Positions 27,411-40,490 are shown, counted from the stretch's first letter. The stretch: DNA of 64,000 nucleotides from Chionis minor (GCA_013398295.1 VZSF01001924.1:346580-410579); one strand, 5' to 3'. The notes: generated by a model not told the origin, from the sequence alone. Program-made: numbers and translations.

Positions 27411-27549
27411 TGGAGGATGAATTTCCACCTGTCCTCCTACCCTCAACATCTCCTGACACATCACCCATGTTATACACAGATGCACTGTGGTAATAAAATG
27501 AGAAAGTGGCTCACGTAGTCTCCTAACTGCATCATCAAGGTATTCATTG
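27411..27549 (-). other. Candidate protein-coding exon, unassigned
   Basis: Read on the minus strand, a pyrimidine-containing tract ending tttttaaacag (AG at 27551-27550) is followed by 139 bases with one frame free of stops and then CCA|GTAAGT, a strong donor (gtaagt at 27410-27405). The frame enters with one leftover base (acceptor phase) and leaves on a codon boundary. It encodes about 46 residues: an N-terminal acidic/basic helix-like part (NEYLDDAVRRLREPL), a hydrophobic middle rich in Ile, Thr, Val, Trp and Cys, and a GGQVEIHPP end. I do not recognise the product, and no partner exons were found on this strand. The enclosing open frame (27324-27605) is not long enough to exclude chance. 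This is a splice-signal and composition argument only. Confidence 0.25.
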
Positions 27550-30500
27550 CTGTTTAAAAAGAGTCGGAGAATTGCTTGTAGCAGACAATGCTTTTTAAAA
27601 TTCAAAGTTCTGTAAGCTACTCAAACCTTTAAAAATTTCTCAGAAGTTAATTACTTCCTTTCTTGTTTCCAAATAAAGACCCTTTGATTCTATGATTCTA
27701 TAATCTGTCACCTTTCTCAGACTACCTCTCTGTAATTGGATTAGTATGTTGAGCTGTAGTATGTCATATTGAAATTACTGGTAGAACTCAGACTTATATA
27801 GTATTCATTGTAAGTATATTATTTTCTATTTCTATAGTTATGTCATATAAATCTTAGAGTTGCAAAGAAAGATTTTAAGAATGAATAAGAGACGTCTCTC
27901 AGTATTAAAAAATAAATAGCAATAATGGAAAATATTGAAATCTTAATAGAAGAGAACAGAAAGATAGTCATTTTGGCTTTCTGGAAGTAATTTCTGAATT
28001 TAAATTAAATGGTTTGCTTGGAAAACTTTGGAAGAGAAAAACTGGGGCAAAATCAAATTTAAAAACCAGGGGGCTATAGTTACAAATAATTGCATCATTG
28101 TTTTCTTGCAGGAGCTGAGAAATAGGAGACCTCAGCCAGAATGAGTAATCCCCAAAGAGCATTGTAAGATGGCCTCTCTGGGCATGTTTGCTCTTCAAAC
28201 TGCAATCTGTCAGTACATGAGGTGTAATTCAGAAGCTTATGACACAAGTGAGGCTCTTTACTACTACTACTTATTCCCTATCACAGACGTGTTTTTAACC
28301 ACAACCTCCCCAGGAGGTAAGGAATTCCTATCTGAATGTCATGTCTCTGCATTTTATTGAGAAAATTAAAGTTCAAATTTTTATTGTCAGTTCAGGGGAT
28401 GGCACAGTATTGACAGGAAGGATTGAGAAACAAGAGTTTTGTCCTAAACACTGCATATGTAGTTAGGATGTTTTCCTGAGATATAGGGTTCGGCACAATA
28501 ACGTGTCATATTCTCAATTGAGACTTTTAATCCCTGAGCAAATAACTACCAGCTTCCCCACTTGCAAATTTTTTAATACAACCACAATTTGTTTTTTTAG
28601 GAGTTTCAAAATAAATGATTTGGAATACAGTGAAATCCTTTCTTAATTGGATGAAGTGCATTTTAACATCACATTCAATGAAATAAAATTAATTTTAATT
28701 CAGCTTCAGCTATTTTCTTCCAGACTTATTTTTAGCAACTGAGATAAGATAGAGGATGACTCATTGAAGGGACAATTGAAGTCCTTATTACCTATATTTT
28801 CATCAGGAAAAAAAACCAAACAAACAAAACATTAAACTGTGCGAATGGTTCTTTAGAGTCATCCTGAAATCTTACCAAAAAGCCAGTTTACTCATGTTTA
28901 AGCCTTTTATGGTCTGCCAATTCATGAAATATTTTATCTTTCTTTCCTGAATTAGCAATTTAGATGCATTTCATTTTGTGCTGCTTTTTCAACTCACTAT
29001 TTCTGAAATAAATAAAAAAAATCAATGCAATTAAAACATATATATGTGATTTTTTTTTTTTTTAATAGTGTTGGTTTGGAGGTTTTTTTTCTGTATTACC
29101 TTATGTCTGTTTGGTGTCAGTGCAGGAATTCTGTGAAAATACTGAGGCCTATGAAACATCATCACTTTACATTTTACTTGTATGAAAAATACATTTTCCT
29201 CTTTGTATGTCAGCACTGTCCCTCTATTTCTCATCACAGTCTCCAGCTGGTGACTAAGTTATAATAAAAGTTAAGGTATTTTGATGTTCTTGCATTTTTT
29301 TCTTTTTCTGTTTTTGTTTTAAAATACAGTACTTACTGGAAGGTAAAAAATACTAAGATGACTGTTTCAAAACTTGTGATGTTCATTTTTATACATTGCA
29401 TTAGTGAACATTAAATCTCATGGGAGAGAAGTATATCAGTGACTTAAGTACTACATTAAAAAAATACACCGTAAGTATGTAATCAAAGACACTCAGCTAC
29501 AGGCTCTAGACTTGTTTCTATTCTCAGATTATTTTAAAAGAACCTCAAAATGCATTTTTTCCTGACTTGAGAATAAAAACAGTTGGGAACTTTCTTGCAT
29601 GCTATAACACCCTGCATATTTTCCGAAATGGGACTGGAAAATATCATCATCGCTATCATTTTTGCACATGAAGTATACATTGGTCTCTCTGTGCATTGGA
29701 ATTACAAATTTCTTGGAAATGCAGCAATTTAGGGAGATACAGAAAATACTGAACTGGTTTAAATGTACTTTACCCTCTGAACACCTGCAGCCCAGAACAC
29801 TGCCTTTAAAACAACATAAATGTTATTTATTTTAAGTAATTATCACACATAAATTAAATTAAAGCATATTATTGAGTTTTGCAAGCTCATCTAGCTTGAA
29901 GGTGACAATTAGTACCTACTTAAAATATAATAACAGTAGTGTCTTGTGACAGTCACCTGCATCAGAATTGCTAGCTGTCTTAAAAATGGACAGGCGTGCA
30001 GGTTTTAAGATGTCAAATGAAGTATTAAAAATAGCTATTTAAACTTGATATACTAATCATTCTGATCTTCACTACAGTGAATCAAACATTTTACCTGGAG
30101 CAAATTTCACTAGGAATCATAATCTGCTAATGGCTGTGTTTTTCACCTAACTCTGAAATATCAAGCTGAAGACTGTATTTGCATATAAAAACTGACTGTA
30201 ATGAAAATTGCTAAAACCAGTGAAAAATGTTAGACTTATCAGCTCCTGTGAATTTTAATTGGCTTTTTAAGGTTAAAAATATGAACAAAGTCTGTGGTAA
30301 GAGATACTATTTGAAAATGATAAATACTGAAAATATATAGCTGACATGAGGAAGCAAGAATAGTTACTGTAATTGGATACCAGGTCATGAATGAGGAAAA
30401 AGATGGAAGAGATTAAATGCCTTGCAGAGAAAAAATGAGGCCTGCGAGAAAGAAAGAGAGTCTAAATGTGAAAAAGAGATTGCATTACTGCAACCTGTCT

Positions 30501-32114
30501 TGGAAGGCTCAAATAGCAGAGCTGGAGAGCTGCTTCTCTCAGGCTGACATCTCTTAATAACCTCACCAGTTCCTGTCTGCCCTCCAACTCTTCTATCTTC
30601 CCCAGTAAGCCAACAAGGATCAGGTGAAACCTGTCCAAAATTTGAAATAAATTAAAATAATTGGGAGGGGCAGTGTAAGTGAGAAACAAGGCTGATGATA
30701 TACTGGAAAAATGCCACTATACTCAATGTGATACTGCTAAAACTTGCATAGGTTCACTAAGAAGCAGCAATTCTCTCTTCACCGCTGCTGGCTTCACCCA
30801 TATCAGCCCCCTATACGGCTAATGTACATATGTTAGCTAGACAGGTGTAAAGCCAAAGCATCTGGGCAAGGTCACTTACATCCTTTAAGTGTAATATTTA
30901 GCATGATTCTGCCATGGTTTTGATTTAAGCTGATTAGTATCTTGGCACTCTCCTGAACAGGGCAGGGGCAGTTCCCTTTGGGAAGTATGTGTGAGGTAAT
31001 CTTTTTTGGGAACAGAATTCCACCACATGATGCTGAGCTGTACTGTGCCATTTTCTCTCAGCTCCAGAGAAGGAGTTTCGGCTCACTTTACTTAGAGCCT
31101 GAGAGATGGCAGGTAACTCACTCAAGCTTCCTTTTAGGCTTGGTATTGTATAACTTGGAAGAGAAATTTACACAGCTTCATGCATTGCCATCCAGGACTT
31201 GGGAAATACTTTCTTTTGCTATGGGAACAGGTGTTATATTTAATTAAAAGTTTGGCTTTTTTTTTTTTTTACAGAAAAGATAAAATGGTAAACTAGTTCG
31301 TAATAATGGTACAGTGTCAGTGCTTTGGGATAAAGATGCATGTTTTGTATAAATGTTGTGTCTGTCTTCTGTATTGGCAACAACTTACAGTACTGATTGC
31401 AAATGAAAGGAAAAGTTGAGGTACAAGAAAATGGCAGGTTTGGTTTTAAGTGGTGGTTTTCTATACTAGAGCAAAAGTGCTCACCATTGTTTTTAAGAAA
31501 CAGTAATACTTTGACATTTGGAAAAATTGTTGCATAGTCTAAAATGAAATAAGTGTGCTGTCTGCCCAACCACATTTTTGGGTGGAGTATTTTGGCTATT
31601 ACAGTAGATAAGATAAATATGATATCAATATGATTGAAAAGTGAAGAAAGTGAAAAGAACAGTAGTGCTTAAGGTCAATGAAGATAAAACTAAAATTTCT
31701 TAGCATTCTGATGACAAGTTCTTTGACAAGATAATCTTGTTGCTGACAACAATGCCTATAGCAAAATGGTCAACACAAGTTTCTCAGAAAATTAGCTATT
31801 AACAGTGGTTTAGTAAGAGAGGAAATTAAATATTACATGCGAAGCAGAAATTTCTGTTATATTTCTCAACAAATGATTTATGAGACTTATTAATGTATGT
31901 AGATATGAGACCTAGAGAACTGCTAGGAAGGACAAAAGTCAACTCAAAACCTTCAGCTAAAATATGGAACTACAATTCAGAATAGGATTTGAGGTGATGT
32001 GGTGCATGGAATAAAAATTCTTTTTAGGATCAGAAGGAGGTTTGTCAAGGACCAGCTGTCCTGAACATGGGATAACTCTAGCAAAGTCAGTGTGCATGGA
32101 ATAAAGAAAGACAC
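27550..32114. other. Unannotated DNA
   Basis: No gene is recognised. A bare attctatgattctat motif at about 27688-27702 resembles a CR1 tail but has no CR1 body next to it. A 75-codon minus-strand frame at 30462-30689 has a Leu/Glu/Arg-rich centre but no supporting context. Confidence 0.5.
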
Positions 32115-32600
32115 TAAGAGACCTTAGTCTCCGTCCTCACTGTCCCCGGGGGCCTCCCCACTGCCTGCCCATGGTTCTGGAACCCCATTTCAGCTCAACA
32201 GAGGGACATCAGTTCCTGCCCCAAAAACACTGTAGGAGTGCCAGTCCCCAGCCATGTCTCCTGGAAGGACCTCAGTCCTATGTTACAAGTGGTGCTGTCT
32301 CCTGCAGGCCTGATGTGCTGGCAAGATGTCCTGGATGGACCCCGGACCCCACTCATTGCCTCACCTTTTCTGATTATCACTTGTGGATGACTGACAGAGG
32401 ATGGCTGTTACTGTCACCGCCTTGGCCTCATTCAGGCATGGGGAATCCCTGGTCAGTTGGTGCACTCACTAGTCACCTTGACTCCTGCCTTATCTGCCTT
32501 CAAGGAACAACCAGCAGTGACTCCTCCACAAATTTTTGTCTTTTGGAAAGTCATGGCTATTCTGATTTTGATTTCAGTAGCAGGCAAAGGAAAAAGTAAA
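32115..32600. other. GC-richer island with a 142-codon open frame
   Basis: This stretch is visibly richer in G and C than its AT-rich surroundings. It carries the longest open frame on the page that is not explained by Ns or satellite (32171-32599, +). The translation is rich in Pro, Ser, Trp, Cys and His with no domain I recognise. It has no clear promoter, splice sites or poly(A) tract. A 14-bp direct repeat (gtgcatggaataaa) lies just upstream at 32002 and 32092. It could be an old retroposed or LTR fragment, a lineage-specific exon, or a local composition shift; a gene is not claimed. Confidence 0.3.
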
Positions 32601-35600
32601 GATGTGTTCCTTATAAGATCATAAAAGCTGACCTTAATTTTTCAATAGGAGTTTAAAAAAAACCCTAAACACTTGTCTTTAGCAAGCAGTGGAAATAGTG
32701 AGGAATTACAGGAATGATTAAAGAATGACATGGTCTGTAGAGCCCTAAAGAACAGCAGAAATAGGGGTAGTATAGACCAATAATTATCACTGGGAGAAAA
32801 AATATGTAAAACAGCCAGGAAAAATTGCTTTTAATATTTTTATTTTAAAAGGAAACATATATGTAATATACAGAGTAGATTAAATTTAAAAGTTCAGCTA
32901 ATTAATAACAACACTTTTTTTTTTACTTTGAAATGGCAGAATAGTTTTCAGTAGGGCATTTTTTTCTGTAAGAAATGCCATATAAAATCATAATTGTTGG
33001 AAGATTGCTGACAAATTTTTGATAACAGCACCTCCCACTGACTTCACTTAAGGGAAATTTCTCTCTGAAATCTTTTTTTCCTGGCACAGAGTGATTAATA
33101 GCTTTCCTAAGAAATGATGCCAAATCTATTTAACTGAAATACAATTTCATGAAGTTACAATAGCAAACACAGGGTGATCTCATCCTACTTTATCTGTTTC
33201 ACACATCATGCTGCAAATCGGGGAGAGAAGATAAGAGAAAATATCCATATATTTAACAGGCCACATAGGTATGCCAATAAATGGGATGATATTGATCAGG
33301 AAATAAGATCTATTTAAAATGACTTAAAAACCCACAAAGTAGCGTTTTGAGCACTTCAAGATTTATTCATGTTGGGAAGAGTTTACAAGCAGTTTTAAAG
33401 CATGTACCGTGTTTCATAAAAGAAGTAGTGCTGATCACTTTCTCTTGGCACCATAGTTGATGATTCCCAGGTCTATCTGCCTGGGCGAAAAGGATGTATT
33501 ACAATTAAAACCTCAAGATCCAGGTTGTTTGCATTTCAGGTCCCCACCTAAGCTTTTCATTCATGTTAATCTAATTCAACTGACATAACAAATGTGGCAA
33601 AACCCCAATTTTTAGCCCATACCCTTAAGGTCTTACAGCATTGTCTCACTTTTGGAGAAAATATTTGCACTGATATATATTTTAATTAAGAAACAGAAGT
33701 ATTAAAAATTTGATGATCTCTTCGCTACTGTGTGAATGAAAGTTTATGTTTATATAAACAATTTCACATGGTTCTGTGTCAATCAGTTTGTGCAGTGACT
33801 GACAAAAAGCTGCTAGCTTTTCCTGATTTGACAGCTATGCATAATATTTAAACAATGCAACTGGTTAAATGTCACTTATAGTTTTACATTCACTTAATCT
33901 TTATATTTGATAAAGGTCTTCATGATTCAGTTTCTCTAGATGAATTTAATATTACCTCTTTTTTTAGATTACAAAAGTAACAGAGTTGGAAGCAAGTGAA
34001 GAGCCTGAAAGAATAAATACTTTGCAATGCATTATTTTCTGCACTCCTTGTTGTTCTGGGATCTCTCATATGGAAAAACCTAACTTTTTAACTTTGTAAA
34101 TTCATTAATTTCAAGCAAATTGTCCTTGTCACAAGAATACGCTCTGATTTAAGATTGAGATCAGTGCCCAAACTTCTCCAGAACTATCTTTAGAAGGGAC
34201 TTTTCCTAAGGTCTCATATTCAGCCTGTCTTGATACCCTATGAAAATTTCTTGAAGGACTTCATTTTGATTGAGTCCTTTTTTTTGTGGGAAACTTGAAT
34301 TTGAGAATTCCTATGTAAATGAAATAGGACAATAAATTTATTTATTTATTTTTGTTACCAATCTCTAGATGTTTAAGCACAGGTAAACATTTGTATTAAA
34401 TTCATGCTTTAGCCTAAGAATTCACTTTTCCAGATTTCACTTCTTGAACACCACAATCCTTGAATACAAGAATCCATTGAAAAACTGAAAATCAGCAAGA
34501 TCATTCATTACATAGATTATGCATATTTCTCTCAGTGATTCAGTCATAATACTTTGGGTTTTTGCTCTTACATTAAGAAGACTAGAAAGGGGTGGTGAAA
34601 TACAGAGAAAGCTAGTCTGTGAAAAACTGCAATTGTTTTAATTGTAACGGGTTACTAAAGCTGTTTTTATAAATAAAAAAGTTTATAGAATATACACCTT
34701 GGTTTTCCAGGTGAAGGAACTAATTTAGTTAAATTAAGCAAAAATAATGTTTTCCTGCTGGGCAAGTAATTTATAGCCTTCCTTCCTTCTTTTTTCTTTT
34801 TTTTTTTAACTCCCAGTGGTCAGATCTCTCTAAAATCTGTTCTAGTAGGCTGGAGTGCAAAGCTAATATACTAATATTAAAAATAATGTAAAAGCACATA
34901 TGTCTAAGGGATAGCCCATCCATTTTAGGAGAGCAGAGTAGTTCCTATTGAGCAGGCCTATACGGGTCATTAAACACCACTGGCTGTGAGTCTCCGAGAA
35001 GGAATGACTTTGCAGACTTAACTTAGGATCACATTTTCCTGTTATACAAGGTCTGCAGGGCAAAAACCGGAAATGAACTGTGAAAAACGTAATAGCTGTT
35101 CTATTCTTAGAATTTGGACCCAAAAGTATAAAACCACAATGTACTTAAACTCTATAAAACTGTGTAATAGATCATGTTTGTCTACTAGCATGAAACCTAT
35201 TTCTTTATTTGTCCAAATTGCTGTATTCATTTCATTATTATATATAGAGCTAGTAGCTATAATTGTATTTGTTACTCATCTTCAAAGAGATCATCTACAT
35301 TTTGCCTCTTAACTTACCTTTGAGGCTTTTTTCCCTTTTCAATAAACAGTTTCCATGCTTTCAATATGCAACTATAGATCATCATGAACATAAATAAATT
35401 TATAAATATGAAAAGTGTTCTCCTGAGTGTTTCCTCATTCCAGTAACCATGGAATTTCCTTTGATTTCAAAACTTTATCCTGCTTCAGATAAATTTCTAA
35501 AGATGTTGGATGTCAGTGGTCTCTTCTGTGAAAAAAAAAGGGAGACTGATGTTAAGTACATGGGCATCTCTCACATATAAAAAAGTTCAGTGTTTGGAAA

Positions 35601-35794
35601 TTGTTTTTATATAGAATTATGTCCAACAAAATTTGTCTGTTATATACAGAGTGATTAAGCTTCTAGAACTTAATTAAAGAGCAAAACACAAAATTCTTTA
35701 AAAGCAACAGAAATCTTGGGGTTTGATCTGAGTAGAACTTATTATGCATTAAACCAGATCCTTAACAAAAATTATAAGCAAGTAGTGATTTAGA
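32601..35794. other. Unannotated DNA
   Basis: No gene or repeat family is recognised; frames are short. Confidence 0.55.
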
Positions 35795-35797
35795 GGG

Positions 35798-36803
35798 ATG
35801 CCTGATGGCTGGAGGAAAACCAATGTCACTCCAGTCTTCAAAAAGGGCAAAAAAGAGGACCCTGGAAACTACAAGCTGGTCAGCCTCACCTCCATCTCTG
35901 GAAAGGCAATGGAACAGCTTATTCCGGATGTCATCTCTAAGCACGTGGAGGAAAAGAAGGTTATCGGGAGCGGTCAACATGGATTCACCAAGGAGAAGTC
36001 GTGCTTGACCTAGCTGATAGCCTTCTATGATAGCATGACTGGCTGGGTAGATGAGGGGTGATCAGTGGATATTGTCTAACTGAACTTCAGCAAAGTTTTT
36101 GACACTGTCTCCTATGAAATCCTCATAGATAAATTTAGGAAGAGTGGGTTAGATGAGTGGACTGTGAGGTGAATTGAGAACTGGCTGAACAGCAGAGTTC
36201 AGAGAGTCGTGATCAGCAGAGCGGAGTCCGGTTAGAGGCCTATAACTAGCAGTGTTCCCCAGGGGTCACTACTGGGTCCAGTCTTATTCAACTTATCCAT
36301 CAATGATATGAATGAGGGGGCAGTGTGTATGATCAGCAAATTTGCTGATGACACAAAACTGGGAGGGATGGCTGACACACCAGAAGGCTGTGTTGCCATT
36401 CAACATGACCTGACTAGGCTAGAGAGTTGGACAGAGATGAACCTAATAAAGTTCAACAAGGGCAAGTGTAGGGTCCTGCACATGGGGAGGAATAAGCCCA
36501 TGCACCAGTACAGGTTAGGGGAAAGCAGCTGTGCAGAGAGGGACCTGGGAGTCCTGGTGGACAACAGACTAACCATGAGCCAGCAATGTGTCCTTGTGGC
36601 CAAGAAGGCCAGTGATACCCTGGAGTGCATGAAAAAGAGTGTGACCAGCAGGTCAAGGAAGGTTGTGTTTCCCCTCTACTCTGTCCTGGTGAGGCCACAT
36701 CTGGAGTACTGTGTCCGGTTCTTGAACTGGGCTCCCCAGTTCAAGAAAGACGAGGAACTACTGGAGAGAGTCCAGAGGAGAGCTACGAAGACGATCAGGG
36801 AAA
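35798..36803 (+). pseudogene. CR1 ORF2 reverse transcriptase pseudogene, copy B
   Basis: About 1 kb stays in one reading frame with no frameshift but at least five nonsense codons: TAG 36011, TGA 36059, TAA 36077, TGA near 36167 and TAG near 36232. Motif A reads NFSKVFDT (36083 on), where copy D has DFSKAFDT, so the first, catalytic-position Asp is Asn here. Motif C is intact as FADD (36341-36352). Further conserved blocks are [22 protein letters not shown] and ERVQRRATK. The C-terminal open piece, 36308-36862, runs past the end of the homology into flanking DNA. An in-frame Leu-Asn insertion splits F-WAP at 36721-36728. Confidence 0.93.
36719..36747. repeat. Perfect 13-bp-arm hairpin inside CR1 copy B
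   Basis: TTCTTGAACTGGG (36719-36731), loop CTC, CCCAGTTCAAGAA (36735-36747). The arms are exact complements. Copies A and D lack the central six bases, so the left arm appears to have been completed by an insertion. Confidence 0.95.
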
Positions 36804-39800
36804 CTAACACAAATTTTCTGAAAACTGATGGGAATATTGTAATTGACTTAGATATGTCCTGAACAGTGATAATTTTTCTCCTGCAATACCACCATGCTCT
36901 GTTTTCTTCCTTGTGTCTGTTAAGTGCCAAGTGAGCAGCTCCTTTGAACACTGGAGACCATTTGTTTCCTGTCATACACCTTTGTCAAGTTATCTTCCAA
37001 TAATATACGTATTTGACACAGGGTAGCCAGTCAAATGAAATAGTACTTAATGTTCTTTGGCAACATGGTTTATACAGCTACCTACATTTTTTTGGCCTTT
37101 ACTCTTCTTTGTTAGTTTACCCAGAGGACTCAATTGAAAGACCATGTACAGAAGTACCAAGAAAAATATATCATAAAAAAATACTCACAGAGAATCTAGT
37201 GACCTGAAAAAATGTTACTTGAAAAACTAATGACCTAAGTATGCCTCTAAATCTGAGGTCATCCAGCATAGAATTCAGAATTCCTCAAAGTGGACATGTA
37301 ACTAGTGATCCAAATAAAAAATTAAATCTAGCAATGATTTCTTTATAAATCTATATATATAAAAGGTCTCTGAAGTCATCCTTTCTGCCTCAAGCCCTCT
37401 CTTCTATACCACATTGAAATTTGCAGTTGATAGTGTTTCCTGTGAATGTTTCCTATATCCTGCTCTTGTTTTGTTTACTCTTTCCTTGTATTAAAAGACC
37501 CCAGGATAAAACCTAATAGCAATTCAGGTATTGATGCATGGATGTAAAATGCTATATTATCAGAGGAGCTATGATTTTAATCTATTGTGGAAGATATACC
37601 ACATAATCTGATTTACAGATGTTTAATGTTAAGTTGTTCTCTGTTGCCATTTAGAAACCATTAATCTGTAAATTAATTGTGTCAAAAATTATCTTTCATG
37701 ATCATAAACTTCTCAAGAACAGAATAACTGGAAATAGCTTTATTAAAGGCTCAGAATTTCATAGTAAAATGTCAATAAATATGAAGATAAATTTAATTTC
37801 CACAAGCTTTAAGGACAATACAAATGATTGACTTTCTATTCTTCAGTCAGTAATTTATTGACGGTTCTAGGTCTAAATGACAAAACAAAGAGCAGAAATC
37901 AATGGCAGTGGAGCAAAGATCAGATCAATAGCTGAATTTCTCATTAATGGAGCGAATGGCAGTTTTACTTACTTTGACAGAAAAAGACAACAGCCTCATG
38001 CCCTTTCTGATTGAGAATGGAAGGGCAGAGGTCAAATATGCACAATGAATGTGAATCTGTAGTTTCTTTAGACCAAAAACCCCTTGCATCTATGCAATTC
38101 ATTTTTAAACAGATATATGTTCCCTAAAGTAAAGTCCAACAGACATTGTTAGAAATTATGGTTAAGCACTTACAGTGCTGTTAGGGGCTATAAACCTGCT
38201 TTCACACACAGTGCTGCTGTGTAGTTATAGGTTCCAGAGCAGAATAATGTTCATAAATTTACCATTTGTACAACAAAATAAACGGGGAGAGGGGGCAGGG
38301 CAGGGGGAGCTCTACTGCGTTTGTCACTTCGGTAAAAAAAGGGAGCACAGTCTTCAAAATTCCCTTTGTGCATTTCAGAAAAGCATATTGATAAGAACAA
38401 CAGTTTTACCACATTTATTTTCTGATCTTCAGTTAAAATAAATAAACGGGGGAAGTTTCTGATAATGATTGGGAGTTATATAGATGAAAAAAAGAAATAA
38501 ATTAATAACAACAAATATCTGTTAAACCAGATCAGCCTAATTATTTATAATAAGGATTATACTGGTTTCCCCATGTCCTACACTGCTTCATGGATAACTC
38601 ATGACTTGTACATCATCTTTTAATTATTTTTTAAAGTCTATTGTATTAAAGAAAGACGAATTCAGTAGCAGTACAGTGATAAAGTTTTGTATAAAAAATG
38701 GATTGCACCAATGCTTTACAAGCAACTATTCCTATATAAAAAATAGCTTTTCCTTCATCTGAAGAAGAATTTTCTGAGAAGGATAAACTAGAAAGCAAGG
38801 GGCAGGAACTTCCAAAGCTATTCAAGTTCATAAATCAAAGCTCACAAAAAGACCAGTGACAGTAGTCACTAATTAAACCTAACCGTTTATGAGAAGTAGC
38901 TTTAGATATGCATTTGAATTATGTTTTATTTTAAAATACGTGTTATTGATTGCCATATATAAAGGATAATAAAGGATTACATATTACACTTTGAGTGGTC
39001 AGCCAGTTACTGTAAATCGCTACAGAGTTCAATGGATCAATAGGTTAACTGTAAAACCTTCCACTTATATGCTTATAATTATCTGTAAAACGTGGTACTT
39101 AAGCTTAACATGCTTTTGATATTTATTAACCTTTTATAATCTATTTACACATGCGATGCTCTCTCAGGAATGATAATGTGTCAGCAGCATGAAGATTGAT
39201 CTATATCAGAGCAGAATCTGAAGAATATAAAATTTCTTTTCCTCAAATCAGTCTCCCATAACACCTCAGAAAAAGCCCATAGATTTGTTTTGTAAAGTAA
39301 GAAAGCATAAAAAAAATTAAACTCTGTAAGTAACATGTTGCAGAACTCCTACTCATCCCTTTTTATACATCTTATAGATTTTTTCATATTTTTAAGTAAT
39401 AAATAACAATAATCAACTGATTACATTATAAATATGCAAAGCATGAATATGCTAAACAATATTAGGTAATTCTTAGTTCAAATGTACTTCTGTAAGAAGA
39501 AATTGCTGTAAAATTAACAGCTAAATTCAGGTTAAACTCTGACTATTTTTCACTGGCTTGTAATATTTTAAGCTTCACAAAAGCTGAGTTGTGGACATAG
39601 CTTCTTATGAAGTTATCAGTATTTTGGAAATTCACATCCTAAATCATATAAATTATATCAGCCATGTTATAAGTATCCTATTTTCACAGACTTTTGTACA
39701 CCAATTTCTTTTTGTTTTCTTGAGTACATTGCCTTTAGAAGAAGCCATAAACCCCATTAAAATGTTAAGCAACACTAATCAACCAGGAGTAATCAGGATC

Positions 39801-40490
39801 AGAGAAGAAATGTTGTCATAAACAAGTTAGGCAAGTGCAAGAAGAAATGGAACCATGTCTGATGAGGGAAGAGATGTTTCCAAATGTATGTTTCCATGTC
39901 ACCAGAATGACGGAACAGGACTGGTTCTACCTAGAAAGACCTCTTCATCTGATTAAGCAAGAGTATTACAGGTAAGAATATTATGGATTGTTCTTCTGGT
40001 CTTACTGCTGTTTTTCATCAAGGAATATAATGGTTGGACTAGAGAAAATGGCGAGGAAAGGAAAACAATTTAAACTTTGTGAAACTTCCTAAATGTTCAA
40101 ATTCTGTTGGGACATAGAGGGCCAGCTACCAATACCAAAGAATCTCACTATGTTTTAAAACAATGATCAAACTCCATCCTCTACGAGCAGGAAGGAGAAC
40201 AGGAGGAGGAAATATGAAAGCTGGATCTAAATGATAGTTGTGTGTTCCATCCAAAAGTATTCTTCTGTAGTTATATCTAATAGTTAAAATAAGAAAATTC
40301 CCAACATGTTTTATGGTACATTAATCAGTTTGAAGCAAACTGAGAAACACCAAAAATTATAAGGAACCTTGAACCTCTAGTGCCAGTTGAATCCAGTGTA
40401 CTTGGTCTGACTTTCAGCCTCCAGTTCAGCTGCCGCATTTCCATATGGAGCCTTTTAGATGGCTGTTGTTTCAGTGCTTCCTACTGCTAT
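36804..40490. other. Unannotated DNA
   Basis: No gene or repeat family is recognised. A gtaaga after 39971 follows a 58-codon open stretch, but the best upstream acceptor (AG at 39738-39739) leaves that frame interrupted by a stop, so no exon is called. Confidence 0.5.

Larger units (their letters stand above)
35795..36803 (+). mobile_element. CR1: CR1 LINE copy B, truncated at both ends
   Basis: The fragment starts inside the RT domain of ORF2 (DGWRK..NVTPVFKKG at about 35800-35850) and stops abruptly after the ERVQRRATK block at about 36800, with non-CR1 sequence following. There is no C-terminal ORF2 end, 3' UTR or tail. That is unusual, because CR1 insertions normally keep the 3' end from which they are copied. 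It belongs to a different subfamily from copies A, C and D, as it has PVFKKGKKEDPGNY and HVEEKKVI rather than the IHKKGWKEDPGNY and TQH-type residues. Confidence 0.95.

Noticed and set aside
27688..27702. attctatgattctat motif resembling a CR1 tail
   Set aside because: The upstream sequence has no CR1 3' UTR; the short motif can arise by chance in AT-rich DNA.
30462..30689. 75-codon minus-strand frame with a Leu/Glu/Arg-rich centre, considered as a CR1 ORF1 coiled coil
   Set aside because: Similarity is only compositional; no flanking CR1 sequence was found.
39740..39971. Possible exon between a good polypyrimidine acceptor and AG|GTAAGA
   Set aside because: The frame open at the donor is interrupted by a stop shortly after the acceptor, so no single frame spans it.
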